This document shows positions 25,941-35,392 of a stretch of 64,000 nt of DNA, in pieces. The notes below the pieces were generated by a model, which saw only the letters and a list, made by a program, of their open reading frames with translations, ran no database searches and was not told the origin of the DNA. Location: assembly GCF_030064895.1 (NCBI RefSeq), contig NZ_JASJEB010000007.1, positions 27,725-91,724 on the forward strand. The letters run 5' to 3'. Positions within the stretch are counted from its first letter, which is position 1, and each line of letters starts with the position of its first letter. The DNA comes from Crocosphaera sp. (GTDB taxonomy: Bacteria > Cyanobacteriota > Cyanobacteriia > Cyanobacteriales > Microcystaceae). Made by a program: the position numbers and the translations under genes.

Positions 25941-27218
25941 ATGTTTTCTGCTACTGCTAGTATTCCTGATCCCAGTCAAGACTTTATCGCTTTATGTCAC
26001 TCTCAAGTGACATTGTTAGCCAAAACTTTGCAAGCAGAGTGGAGTGCAGTTTATTTAACCTCAGAAGAAGAGGGTAAGGCAGTTAATTTAATTCCTGTGT
26101 TGATTTATCCTTTGAGAGAGACCATAGAGCAACCTACGCAGTTGAGGGAAGATAAACAGGAGATAACCCTATCTAACTTATCTAAGGGTTTATCTAGTAA
26201 TCTTGATCGCTCTTTGATTGTCCCAGAAAATGAGAAGATTGAGGCTAAAGATTATCAGATTGTGTTACCTTTAGTGTATAAGGAGGCTGTTTTAGGTGTT
26301 CTGGTGACGTACAGAGAAGCCTATCCCTGGCAACCAGAAGAATTTAGTCAAGTTCAGCAAATAGCAGATACTTTAGCCATTGCCTGTTTATTGGATAAAC
26401 GTCGGGAGTGGTACGAAAAACAACTACAACTACAACAGTTACAAGAACAGCAACAACGGGATCGTATTGATGATTTATTTCATCAGTTGAGGAACCCTTT
26501 GACCGCTTTAAAAGTGTTTGGGAAACTATTATTAAAGCGTTTGGGTACTGATGAGCAGAGTCGTTCCATTGCTACTAATATAGTACGAGAAGGGGAGCAT
26601 TTGCAAGATTTGATTAAAGAGTTTGAGGGTTATGAAAACTCCCTCAGTAATGAGGAGGAAGTGATTACCTTAAACACGGAATCTGTGGCAGTTTCTGAAC
26701 AGAAATCTTTATCTTTGCCTCCTGAAAAGTCTTTAACTTTGACTCAAGTTTATATTTGGGAAGTCTTAGAAACAGTTCTGATATCTGCGGAGTCTATTGC
26801 TGAGAATAAAGGTGTTGATTTACGAGTTGAAAAAACTGAAAATTTAGAATCTGTATTAGGAAACAACTTGGCATTAAGAGAAGTTTTTAGTAATTTAATT
26901 GATAATAGTATTAAATATACACCTGCATTGGGAGAAGTAACAATTAAATTAGGTTTATCTAAGATAATTGATGATAAAAAATATCAAGGAATCTTAATTG
27001 AAGATACAGGTTATGGGATTCCTATTGAGGAGCAAAAGCGTATTTTTGAAAGGCATTATAGAGGAATTCAAACCAATAGTGATATTGCAGGAAGCGGTTT
27101 AGGGTTGGCTATTGTTAAAGAAATAATTAGCCAAATGGGAGGATTAATTGAGTTATTTAGTCCAATTTTAGAAAATGATAGAGGCACAAGGTTTATTATT
27201 TGGCTGGTTAGTAATTAA
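25941..27218 (+). CDS. Sensor histidine kinase with GAF-like input domain
   Basis: 425 residues, no membrane segment, so a cytosolic sensor. Residues 10-150 look like a GAF domain; a Gln-rich coiled coil (QLQLQQLQEQQQ) leads to the H-box with His181 in FHQLRNPL. The ATPase part has the N-box EVFSNLIDNSIKYTP, G1 DTGYGIP, F-box IFERHYRG and G2 GSGLGLAIVKEII. No response regulator lies beside it, so the partner is unknown. Signal unknown. Confidence 0.9.
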   Translation: MFSATASIPDPSQDFIALCHSQVTLLAKTLQAEWSAVYLTSEEEGKAVNLIPVLIYPLRETIEQPTQLREDKQEITLSNLSKGLSSNLDRSLIVPENEKIEAKDYQIVLPLVYKEAVLGVLVTYREAYPWQPEEFSQVQQIADTLAIACLLDKRREWYEKQLQLQQLQEQQQRDRIDDLFHQLRNPLTALKVFGKLLLKRLGTDEQSRSIATNIVREGEHLQDLIKEFEGYENSLSNEEEVITLNTESVAVSEQKSLSLPPEKSLTLTQVYIWEVLETVLISAESIAENKGVDLRVEKTENLESVLGNNLALREVFSNLIDNSIKYTPALGEVTIKLGLSKIIDDKKYQGILIEDTGYGIPIEEQKRIFERHYRGIQTNSDIAGSGLGLAIVKEIISQMGGLIELFSPILENDRGTRFIIWLVSN

Positions 27219-27287
27219 ATTTTTAATTGCTGAATGTTCCCTGATAACTGTTATATTAGAATTAGGAAACTATTTTAAGTTATTACT

Positions 27288-27689
27288 ATGACTCAAGCTC
27301 AAAATACTGAAACTTCATCAATAAAATACGGGGAACGGGAAATTGAAGCAGGAAAATTAGTTACTTTTCCTAATCCTCGTATGGGTCGTCATTATAAAAT
27401 TAATGTTACTTTACCAGAGTTTACTTGTAAATGTCCTTTTTCTGGTTATCCTGACTTTGCAACCTTATATTTAACTTATGTTCCTAATGAAAAAGTTGTG
27501 GAATTAAAAGCCATTAAATTATACATTAATAGTTATCGCGATCGCTATATTTCTCATGAAGAGTCCGTTAACCAAATTTTAGATGATTTTGTAGCAGCTT
27601 GTGACCCATTGGAAGCAACCTTAAAAGGTGATTTTAACCCCAGAGGTAATGTTCATACTGTGATTGAAGTGAGTCATAAAAAGAGTTAA
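27288..27689 (+). CDS. queF: NADPH-dependent preQ0 reductase
   Basis: Reduces 7-cyano-7-deazaguanine to preQ1 in queuosine synthesis; cytosolic. 133 residues, the short unimodular QueF type. Catalytic Cys49 in CKCPFSGYPDFATL with Asp56, and the NADPH/substrate block VELKAIKLYINSYRDRYISHEESVN are all present. No preQ1 riboswitch is apparent upstream. Confidence 0.95.
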   Translation: MTQAQNTETSSIKYGEREIEAGKLVTFPNPRMGRHYKINVTLPEFTCKCPFSGYPDFATLYLTYVPNEKVVELKAIKLYINSYRDRYISHEESVNQILDDFVAACDPLEATLKGDFNPRGNVHTVIEVSHKKS

Positions 27690-27786
27690 TAATTAACAAT
27701 GGATAATATGGATAATGGATTAATTAAATAATTCTGGTTTGAAGCCTCCCATTTTAAGGAAAAAAAATTTTGCCTTTAAAGTCAAT

Positions 27787-27807
27787 CCTCTCACTCTTAG
27801 TGAGAGG
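27787..27807 (+). terminator. Hairpin downstream of queF
   Basis: cctctcac/gtgagagg stem with loop tctta, about 100 nt after queF, flanked by ttaattgttaa-type short repeats. No T-run follows directly. Confidence 0.4.
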
Positions 27808-27918
27808 TAATTATTAATTGTTAATTGTTAAGTCCTTAAACTTAGGTAGACATTTTCAAGTTTTTCAGAAAGAATGTAATTAAATAAGCTTAATTTACAT
27901 TACAAGGAAGTTCTTTAA

Positions 27919-28746
27919 ATGTTTAACTCGATAAGAAAAATAATTGAATATCTGTTAATATTTTTGTGGGAACCTAAAACTTTCACTATTAGTTGGATTG
28001 AAAATCTTAATAATATTCAAAAAACTTTGTCACCTTTAATTGTTATTTATGCAACTTTTGTAGTATTATTTGGGTTCATTAGTTTTGGTTTTGGATTGTA
28101 TAAATCTTATAAAGAAAATGAATTATTACCTAATTATAGCAAAGAGAACATTGATAGTTTTCTAGGATATATTTTTTTCAATACAGGGCTTGTTTACTAC
28201 ATTTATGCAATTCTGCAAGGGCATCAGATAAATTTGGTAAAGTCAGTTGTCTTTTCTTTAACTATCATCGCATTGATATTATTTCCGTCACTTACTATTA
28301 TTATTAGTTTGGCAATTATCATTGCCTTTGTCTATGGCACTATTTATTTGATTAAATCGTTCACTAATGACACAGATATCTTGGTCACTCTTAAAAGAGC
28401 AAAAAGATGGCATTGGAATGTTTCTTTTATTCTCAATTCAACATTTAATTCAATATTAGAAATACGTAAAAAATTTGGTTCTGGAATATCTATACTATTG
28501 TCTATTGGTTTTATAATTTGTTTTGCCATAGTTGCATTATATGTTGGTAGAATTTATGTTATTAGTATTTGTACATTTTACAACTTCTCAGTTTTAAGTT
28601 GGTTTATTATCATGTTTACCTATAGTGTTATATCCTTAGTCATTAGTCTAGTTTTGCTGTTATTAATTAAGTTAAAAAAAAACTCTACCAAACTTATAGT
28701 GGTTTTCATTAAGTATGTTTGGTTAGACTTATGCTCAAAAGATTAG
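27919..28746 (+). CDS. Multi-pass membrane protein of unknown function
   Basis: 275 residues with about six hydrophobic segments (near 40-62, 80-98, 110-122, 124-146, 190-210, 220-248). The loops are rich in Lys and Asn. I recognise no conserved motif; the overall plan resembles Yip1-type membrane proteins but this is weak. AAGGAAG lies about 10 nt before ATG 27919. Base composition is lower in GC than queF before it. Alone, with large gaps on both sides. Confidence 0.65.
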   Translation: MFNSIRKIIEYLLIFLWEPKTFTISWIENLNNIQKTLSPLIVIYATFVVLFGFISFGFGLYKSYKENELLPNYSKENIDSFLGYIFFNTGLVYYIYAILQGHQINLVKSVVFSLTIIALILFPSLTIIISLAIIIAFVYGTIYLIKSFTNDTDILVTLKRAKRWHWNVSFILNSTFNSILEIRKKFGSGISILLSIGFIICFAIVALYVGRIYVISICTFYNFSVLSWFIIMFTYSVISLVISLVLLLLIKLKKNSTKLIVVFIKYVWLDLCSKD

Positions 28747-29229
28747 CAATTATTTAGATGCCAAATTGATCGAAAATTGTAGATTGTCGAAAAGCAGATT
28801 GCAGATTGAGTAAATACAAGCCTTTTATTTCGATTGGTAAATCTAAAATATACCCCTATTAAATCAACAATAAATCTAAAATATAAAATCTACTTGGAGA
28901 TAGTTTATCAAAATTTTATTTTGTATGTACTGCTATCTAGATAACCGCATATACATGATAGCTAATTTAAGAAAATAGTTCTTGAAACTAATTCTAAATA
29001 GTTTAGTGATTGAGCAAGTAAATTATTAAATAAGATTTATGCTTGTAAAAAAAGATCCCAAATGGGTTATATAGAGGGATTAGATAGATCCATTTGTCCT
29101 TCTTTTTATGTTAAAATGTAGGGTGGTGAGCGATAAAATAAGCTAATTAAAATTAATATTGGGCTTTTTTGTCAAAAATATAAGAAAATCATCCTCTAAA
29201 CTATCCTTGTTAACGGAGTTAAGACACTT
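28747..29229. other. Intergenic region upstream of gyrA
   Basis: About 480 nt. Contains short gcagatt/gtagatt repeats (near 28777-28807) and otherwise AT-rich DNA with no gene. The gyrA promoter must lie here; CGGAG about 12 nt before the ATG is the ribosome site. Confidence 0.45.
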
Positions 29230-31809
29230 ATGACCATCCCTCAAGATAGAATTATCCCCACAGACTTGAGTAATGAAATGTCCCGTTCTTATTTAGAATA
29301 CGCCATGAGCGTTATTGTGGGACGAGCATTACCCGATGCCAGGGATGGTTTAAAACCGGTTCATCGTCGCATCCTCTACGCTATGTATGAACTGGGTTTA
29401 ACTCCCGATCGCCCCTTTAGAAAATGCGCCCGTGTTGTCGGGGAAGTATTAGGGAAATATCACCCCCACGGTGACACAGCAGTATATGATGCCTTAGTGC
29501 GCATGGCCCAAGACTTTTCCATGCGTAGTCCCCTCATAGAAGGCCACGGTAACTTTGGTTCGGTGGATAACGACCCCCCCGCAGCCATGCGTTACACAGA
29601 ATGTCGTCTGCAAGCTTTATCAACCAACGCCTTACTCAGAGATATTGAAGCAGATACAGTCGACTTTGCCGATAACTTCGATGGCTCGCAACAAGAACCC
29701 ATAGTATTACCAGCCAGAATACCGCAACTTCTCCTCAACGGTTCCTCCGGTATCGCCGTAGGAATGGCCACCAATATTCCCCCCCACAACCTGGGAGAAT
29801 TAATCGACGGGACTATCGCCCTCATCCATAACCCAGAATTAACAGAAAAAGAACTAATTAAAATCATCCCCGGCCCCGACTTTCCCACCGGTGGACAAAT
29901 ATTAGGTCGTTCCGGCATCCACGACGCTTACCTCAGCGGACGGGGTTCCATTACCATGCGCGGTGTAGCGGAAATAGAAACCATCGAACAAAGAGGCCGC
30001 CCCGACAAAGAAGCCATTATTATCACCGAACTACCCTATCAAACCAACAAAGCAGGTTTAATTGAACGCATCGCCGACTTAGTTAACGATAAACGCATCG
30101 ATGGCATTTCTGATATTCGGGATGAAAGCGATCGCGACGGAATGCGAGTGGTGATCGAACTGAAACGAGACGCTTACCCCAGAGTTGTCCTCAACAATAT
30201 TTATAAACAAACCCCCGTACAAGGTAATTTTGGGGCGAATATGTTAGCTTTGGTCAACGGTGAACCACAACTGCTGACAATAAAAGACTTTTTACAAGTT
30301 TTCTTAGAATTTCGCGTCGAAACTATCACCCGTCGCACCCAATACGAACTGAGGAAAGCAGAAGAAAGGGATCACCTCTTACAAGGTTTACTGATCGCCC
30401 TCGATAACCTCGATGCAGTTATTCAACTCATTCGGGGGGCTGCTGATACCACCACCGCTAAACAAGAATTAGTAGAACAGTTTGGCCTCTCTGTTGTGCA
30501 AGCAGACGCTATCCTGCAAATGCAGCTACGTCGTTTAACCGCCCTAGAAGCTGAAAAAATACACGCCGAACACGAAGAATTACAGCTAAAAATTGCCGAT
30601 TTAAAAGATATTTTAGCGCGAAGGGAACGCATCGAAGCCATTATCGAAGAAGAATTAACCCAGATCAAAACTATTCATGCTACACCAAGACGCACCGAAA
30701 TAGTTCATGATGACGGAGAAATAGTCGATACTGACCTCATTGCTAACGAACAAGCAATTATCCTCCTCACAGAACAAGGTTACATCAAACGGATGCCAGT
30801 AAGTACCTTTGAGGCGCAACAAAGGGCTACTAGAGGGAAAGCAGCAGCCAAAATTAAAGAGGATGATGTAGTAGAACACTTTTTAACCTGTTGCGACCAC
30901 GATCAAGTCCTCTTTTTCAGCGATCGCGGGGTTGTCTATGCGGTCAATGCTTATCAGATACCGGCATCTTCTCGAACGGCCCGAGGGATACCCATTGTCC
31001 AGATGTTACCCATTCCCAAAGATGAGAAAATTACCTCCATTGTTGCTGTTAGTGAGTTTAGTGACGATGTATTTTTAGTGATGTTAACCCGCAACGGTTA
31101 CATCAAAAAAACTGCCCTCTCTGCCTTTAGTAATATTAGAACTAATGGACTAATTGCCATTTCCCTTGGAGACGGAGATCAACTGCGATGGGTGAGACTA
31201 ACCAGAGAAGAAGATAGTATTATTTTGGGAACCAGTAACGGAATGTCCATTCATTTTCAGGCCGATAACCAACAACTGCGACCTCTGGGACGGGCAACTC
31301 GAGGGGTTAAAGCCATGAAACTCAAAAAAGGTGATGAGTTGATTAGTATGGATATATTAACTGCTCAAGTTACCGCAGGAATGGCAGATACAGAGGAAGA
31401 TGAAGAGATTGTAGATAATGAGAATGAAGAGTTAACGGAAGCAGAAACCACTGCTGGGCCTTGGATCTTAGCTATTACTAATGGAGGTTATGGGAAACGG
31501 GTTCCTATTTCCCAGTTTCGCCTACAAAAACGCGCCGGAATGGGAGTCCGGGCGATTAAGTTTAAGTCAGACAGTGACTCTTTAGCTTCCCTGCGTGTGG
31601 TTAATGCAGAGGACGAATTAATGATTGTTTCCAACCGAGGGATTATTATTCGTCAAGCGGTAGATGCTATTTCTATGCAGTCTCGCGCTGCTACTGGGGT
31701 TCGGGTACAACGGTTGGATAGTGAAGATGCGATCGCAGCAGTTGCTTTAGTTCCTCCGGCTCCTGAAACGGAAGGAGAAGAGGAAGCAGAGGAAAGTACG
31801 GAAGAGTAA
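29230..31809 (+). CDS. gyrA: DNA gyrase subunit A
   Basis: Breaks and rejoins DNA in the GyrA2B2 gyrase that introduces negative supercoils. 859 residues, complete. The active-site Tyr122 lies in [10 protein letters not shown]; the quinolone-pocket helix reads [10 protein letters not shown] with Thr at the position numbered 83 in E. coli (Ser there). The C-terminal beta-pinwheel repeats and the GyrA-box-like [11 protein letters not shown] (QRRGGKG-type) region are present, then an acidic tail. The next gene follows after one nucleotide. Confidence 0.97.
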   Translation: MTIPQDRIIPTDLSNEMSRSYLEYAMSVIVGRALPDARDGLKPVHRRILYAMYELGLTPDRPFRKCARVVGEVLGKYHPHGDTAVYDALVRMAQDFSMRSPLIEGHGNFGSVDNDPPAAMRYTECRLQALSTNALLRDIEADTVDFADNFDGSQQEPIVLPARIPQLLLNGSSGIAVGMATNIPPHNLGELIDGTIALIHNPELTEKELIKIIPGPDFPTGGQILGRSGIHDAYLSGRGSITMRGVAEIETIEQRGRPDKEAIIITELPYQTNKAGLIERIADLVNDKRIDGISDIRDESDRDGMRVVIELKRDAYPRVVLNNIYKQTPVQGNFGANMLALVNGEPQLLTIKDFLQVFLEFRVETITRRTQYELRKAEERDHLLQGLLIALDNLDAVIQLIRGAADTTTAKQELVEQFGLSVVQADAILQMQLRRLTALEAEKIHAEHEELQLKIADLKDILARRERIEAIIEEELTQIKTIHATPRRTEIVHDDGEIVDTDLIANEQAIILLTEQGYIKRMPVSTFEAQQRATRGKAAAKIKEDDVVEHFLTCCDHDQVLFFSDRGVVYAVNAYQIPASSRTARGIPIVQMLPIPKDEKITSIVAVSEFSDDVFLVMLTRNGYIKKTALSAFSNIRTNGLIAISLGDGDQLRWVRLTREEDSIILGTSNGMSIHFQADNQQLRPLGRATRGVKAMKLKKGDELISMDILTAQVTAGMADTEEDEEIVDNENEELTEAETTAGPWILAITNGGYGKRVPISQFRLQKRAGMGVRAIKFKSDSDSLASLRVVNAEDELMIVSNRGIIIRQAVDAISMQSRAATGVRVQRLDSEDAIAAVALVPPAPETEGEEEAEESTEE

Positions 31810-31810
31810 G

Positions 31811-32773
31811 ATGGTGAAAATTGCTGAAAACCCAGTCAATGCAGGGATTTTAGGCGTTATTGTTGGGGATGCTTTAGGGCTTCCCGTACAATTTGAACCG
31901 CGATCCTACCGCGATCGCCAACCTGTAACGGAGATGTTTGGTTATGGTGTGTTTAATGTTCCACCGGGGAGTTGGTCGGATGATTCTTCTTTAACGTTGT
32001 GTTTAGTGGATGCTTTAATCAAGGTATCCCCAACCCAACCAGAAACCCTTTTAAAACAAATTAGTGACAACTTTTGTCAGTGGTTAAAAGATGGCTATTT
32101 AACCCCTTTTGGTTACTCTTATGATGTGGGAGGAACTACAGAACAAGCGATCGGTAATTTATCGCGAGGAAGTTCCCCTTTAGACTCAGGTGAAACAGGA
32201 GAAAGGAGTAATGGTAATGGTAGTTTAATGAGAATTTTACCTATTGCTTTTTGTTATCAAAAACTGAGTTTAGAAGAGTTAATTGTATTAACCCATCAAG
32301 TGGGAAGTATTACCCATGGCCATCAACGGTCTAATATTGCCTGTGGTATTTATATAATTATGGCCGTTGAACTATTACAAGGAAAAACACCACAACAAGC
32401 TTATAAAAATGCTATTCCTATCATTAACCAACATTATCAAGATAAAATATATTCTTCAGAATTGAAGTATTTTCAACGAATTTTACAGGGAAATATTGAA
32501 ACAGTATCTAGGGATGAAATTGGTTCCAGTGGTTATGTTGTGGATAGTTTGGAAGCAGCTTTATGGTGTTTATTAACCACAGATAATTACCCTGATGCTG
32601 TTTTAAAGGCGGTTAATCTAGGAGATGATACGGATACCGTTGCAGCTATTACAGGAGGCTTAGCAGGGATTTTTTATGGTGTACAGGAGATTCCTGAGCA
32701 TTGGTTAGAACAAATTCCAAAAATTAATGAGATTATTAATTTAATAGAAGGTTTTTCAAATTCTATGGGTTAG
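31811..32773 (+). CDS. ADP-ribosylglycohydrolase family protein
   Basis: Removes ADP-ribose from modified proteins or related compounds (DraG/ARH fold, two Mg ions). 320 residues. Metal ligands appear in GSWSDDSSL near residue 55 and in LGDDTDTVAAITGGLAG near residue 275, with GVIVGDALGLPVQFEP at the N-terminus. It starts one nucleotide after the gyrA stop, so it is very likely co-transcribed and perhaps translationally coupled with gyrase. The target is unknown. Confidence 0.9.
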   Translation: MVKIAENPVNAGILGVIVGDALGLPVQFEPRSYRDRQPVTEMFGYGVFNVPPGSWSDDSSLTLCLVDALIKVSPTQPETLLKQISDNFCQWLKDGYLTPFGYSYDVGGTTEQAIGNLSRGSSPLDSGETGERSNGNGSLMRILPIAFCYQKLSLEELIVLTHQVGSITHGHQRSNIACGIYIIMAVELLQGKTPQQAYKNAIPIINQHYQDKIYSSELKYFQRILQGNIETVSRDEIGSSGYVVDSLEAALWCLLTTDNYPDAVLKAVNLGDDTDTVAAITGGLAGIFYGVQEIPEHWLEQIPKINEIINLIEGFSNSMG

Positions 32774-32801
32774 TCTAATTAAAAAGTCAAATCATATCAT
32801 T

Positions 32802-33146
32802 ATGAATCAAAACATACTTTATCAAAGATTAGGAATTGAACCTAAGCAACTTCAAGAATTTTGTATAACAGCTAAAATAACTGAATTCTGTTTATTTGGA
32901 TCTATTCTCCGAGAAGATTTTAACCCTGATAGTGACATTGATATTTTGGTTACTTTTGACCCTGACTTAAATATAAGTTTTTTACAATTTGTCGACCTTG
33001 AATATAAACTCGAAACTTTATTCAAACGCAAGGTTGATTTACTGGAAAAAACAACAGTAGAAAAAGACTTTAACTGGATACGTCGTCAAGAAATTTTAAA
33101 CAACTATCAGGTAATTTATGAATCGAAATCTATCCTCTCTGCTTGA
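32802..33146 (+). CDS. mntA: MntA-type minimal nucleotidyltransferase (antitoxin)
   Basis: 114 residues with the complete signature GSx10DxD: FGSILREDFNPDSDIDILV. In known MntA/HepT pairs the antitoxin AMPylates a Tyr in the RX4HXY motif of the HEPN toxin and silences it. The partner gene overlaps it (33118), in the usual order. Here the partner is broken while this gene is intact. 28 nt separate it from the ADP-ribosylglycohydrolase gene. Confidence 0.85.
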   Translation: MNQNILYQRLGIEPKQLQEFCITAKITEFCLFGSILREDFNPDSDIDILVTFDPDLNISFLQFVDLEYKLETLFKRKVDLLEKTTVEKDFNWIRRQEILNNYQVIYESKSILSA

Positions 33147-33412
33147 TATTAATCAATTTAGTCAAGACCTTCTACAATTTGTTGAAAATATGGATGAAGA
33201 ATATTTTTTAACAGATAAAAAAACTCAAAATTCAGTCCTTTATAATATAACCATTATTGGAGAAGCTGTCAAAAAGCTAACCCCCGAATTTCGTGAGCAA
33301 TACTCTCGTATTCCTTGGAAACAAATGGCACCGAATGAGAGATAAATTAGTGCATGATTATAGACAAATTAACCTTAAACAAGTGTCGAATATCCTTTTC
33401 AAAGGCCTCTAG
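33118..33412 (+). pseudogene. hepT: Frameshifted HepT/DUF86 (HEPN) toxin gene
   Basis: Starts as a normal HepT (LSSLLDINQFSQDLLQFVENMD, IIGEAVKKLTPEF, IPWKQMA) but the frame ends at 33345. One nucleotide away the next frame reads MRDKLVHDYRQINLKQ from 33335, which supplies the catalytic RX4HXY motif (RDKLVHDY). A one-base shift near 33330 thus separates the domain from its active site, and the protein then stops at 33410-33412 without its last helix. The toxin should be inactive. Confidence 0.82.
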
Positions 33413-33565
33413 CGCACTATTTACTATGTCTGATTTTGAGTCTGATCTGACCGTATTTACCCATTCAACAAGGGGAGAACTGGGATCCAATTTGATTTCA
33501 TGGAAAAGCTCGATTCCAGCTTTTTGTATTAAATAAATGGGAGTCTTTTGATAAGAATTGTTAAA
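33350..33565 (-). pseudogene. Unrecognised coding fragment without start codon
   Basis: Minus-strand open stretch bounded by stops at 33566-33568 and 33347-33349 with protein-like sequence (GIELFHEIKLDPSSPLVEW, then SDIVNSALEAFEKDI). There is no Met except near its end, so it is a fragment, apparently joined to the 3' end of the broken hepT. Family not recognised. Confidence 0.35.
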
Positions 33566-33591
33566 CTAAAGATAGAAAATACAAAAATAGA

Positions 33592-34884
33592 TTATATTTT
33601 ATAATTCTTAATAGCTAATTCTCCTTGTATAAAATCAATAAATTGTCTAGCAGTTCTTCCTGATCTGCCATTATGTTTAGTTGCCCATTGTTTGGCTTTA
33701 AATTCTAACTCATCTTTGTCTATTTTTAAGTTAATTTGTGAGGCTAAATGATGCACAATTTGTAAATAAGTATCTTGGTTTGCTGGTTGAAAAGTTAAGG
33801 TTAAACCAAAGCGATCGCTAAAGGATAATTTTTCTTGTACTGTATCCCAATTATGTATTTCATCAGCATCTTTTGGACGGGGGCGATCGTCAAAATATTC
33901 CCTAATTAAATGTCTTCTATTAGAAGTTGCATAAACCACCACATTTTTCGCTTTTGCTGTTACATTTCCCTCCAAAACAACTTTTAATGCTTTAAAAGCA
34001 TCGTTATCTTCTTCAAAGGATAAATCATCTACAAAAATAATAAATTTCTGTGCTATATTTCTCAATTGATCCACAATCATCGGTAAATTAGATAACTGAG
34101 ACTTATTAACTTCTATTAGTCTTAATCCCTGACAAGAATATTGATTCAATAAACTTTTAACCAGAGAAGATTTACCCGCTCCTCGACTACCGTATAATAA
34201 AATATTCAGTGCCGAATAACCGGATAATAAAATTTCTGTATTCTTAATTAGTGTTTCTTTTTGACTCTCATAACCGACAATTTCGCTTAGAGTTATGGTA
34301 TCGGCTTGACTAATACCAATTAATTTATTATTGTGCCATTTAAAAGCTTTATATTGGGCAAAAATTCCTGTTCCGTGTTGACGATAATGAGCAGCTAATT
34401 CTGGTAAACAATTTTTCCAATGATCTGTTTGATGAAGAAAAGTATTATCTTTATTTTTATACTGTGCAATAAAAGGAGAAAAAGGAAGATTAGCTGCTTC
34501 TTTAACCCATTGACTAATAGCTTCTAAGGGAAGATTATATAAAGTATTTAAAATACTTAAATCCTGTTCAGCCGCTTCGATTAAAGGTTGAGGTAAGTTT
34601 TCTAAAGAATTATGTTGAACCTGTTGACTAAAAGGATTATCATCAACAAGAATTTTTCTAATAATATAATCTTGCCAACTTATACCTTGAGAGGCGAAAC
34701 TTTTTACCCAAAGACCATAAGCTTTAAGGCAATCAATATCAATTTGTTCCTGATTTCTAAAATAAATTAAGTCTAATATTTCTAAAAAAGCTTTTCCAAT
34801 TTCATCCTCTAAAACAGATTGATATAACAGTAAAGAAGCAATTTTTTGGTGAATAAGATGATAATAGTTTAAGTCTTTATCCAT
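33592..34884 (-). CDS. DUF815 family AAA ATPase
   Basis: 430 residues. N-terminal helical part of about 200 residues, then an ATPase: Walker A YGSRGAGKSS near residue 235, Walker B FIIFVDDLSF near 290, sensor-1-like VVVYATSNRRHL and an arginine-rich SGRTARQFIDF at the end. DUF815 proteins are predicted AAA ATPases of unknown function. Its promoter region shares the repeat-rich gap with sufD, which is divergent. Confidence 0.87.
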   Translation of the reverse strand: MDKDLNYYHLIHQKIASLLLYQSVLEDEIGKAFLEILDLIYFRNQEQIDIDCLKAYGLWVKSFASQGISWQDYIIRKILVDDNPFSQQVQHNSLENLPQPLIEAAEQDLSILNTLYNLPLEAISQWVKEAANLPFSPFIAQYKNKDNTFLHQTDHWKNCLPELAAHYRQHGTGIFAQYKAFKWHNNKLIGISQADTITLSEIVGYESQKETLIKNTEILLSGYSALNILLYGSRGAGKSSLVKSLLNQYSCQGLRLIEVNKSQLSNLPMIVDQLRNIAQKFIIFVDDLSFEEDNDAFKALKVVLEGNVTAKAKNVVVYATSNRRHLIREYFDDRPRPKDADEIHNWDTVQEKLSFSDRFGLTLTFQPANQDTYLQIVHHLASQINLKIDKDELEFKAKQWATKHNGRSGRTARQFIDFIQGELAIKNYKI

Positions 34885-34894
34885 GTTTAATCTA

Positions 34895-35230
34895 TTTTAT
34901 TGCGCAACAGTGAATTTCATAACAGATTATAACCTGCTATGTAGATTCAGATGATCAGGATAGATGGTTCAGTTTTTTGTCAGTGATCGCATAACACTTA
35001 ACTACTTCTGAAACTGTTATCTTCTATTGCGCAACAGTAAATTTTCTCACAGCTTATAACCTGTTATGTAGAGTCAGATGATAAATATAGATGGTTAATT
35101 TTCTAGTCGGCGATCGCAAGGTTAACTTAACTACTTCTTCTATTGCGCAACAGTAAAAGTTAGTTATTTTTGGAACTGTATCTTATGGTTTGCTAGTTAA
35201 CAAATGTATTCTCGAAGCGCAACAGTAAAA
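34895..35230. repeat. Long direct repeats with four ttgcgcaacagt motifs
   Basis: Two about 120-nt degenerate direct repeats (shared cores: cttataacctg, tatgtagagtcagatgat, atagatggtt, gatcgca, cttaactacttct) each begin with ttgcgcaacagt; third and fourth copies of that 12-mer (35143, 35216) follow without the full unit. Motif starts are about 127, 116 and 72 nt apart. They fill the divergent region between the DUF815 gene and sufD. Confidence 0.75.
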
Positions 35231-35392
35231 ATTAGGTGTGAGAGCAAAAAGCAACTTTAACAACAAAAATGTTTCTAAAGTATTGTAAGATGAGTATAGA
35301 CTCAGGTTTAGTCACCAGATTGTATCAATGTTGAAAACAGACGAAACCTGGAGCAAGAGAGACTGTAACTGCCTATCATTGACGTTAACTGC

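Noticed and set aside
29592..30879. Minus-strand open frames inside gyrA
   Set aside because: Shadows of a strongly coding frame on the other strand.
34895..35230. CRISPR array
   Set aside because: Repeat spacing is 127, 116 and 72 nt, the units are degenerate over their whole length and no cas genes are present.
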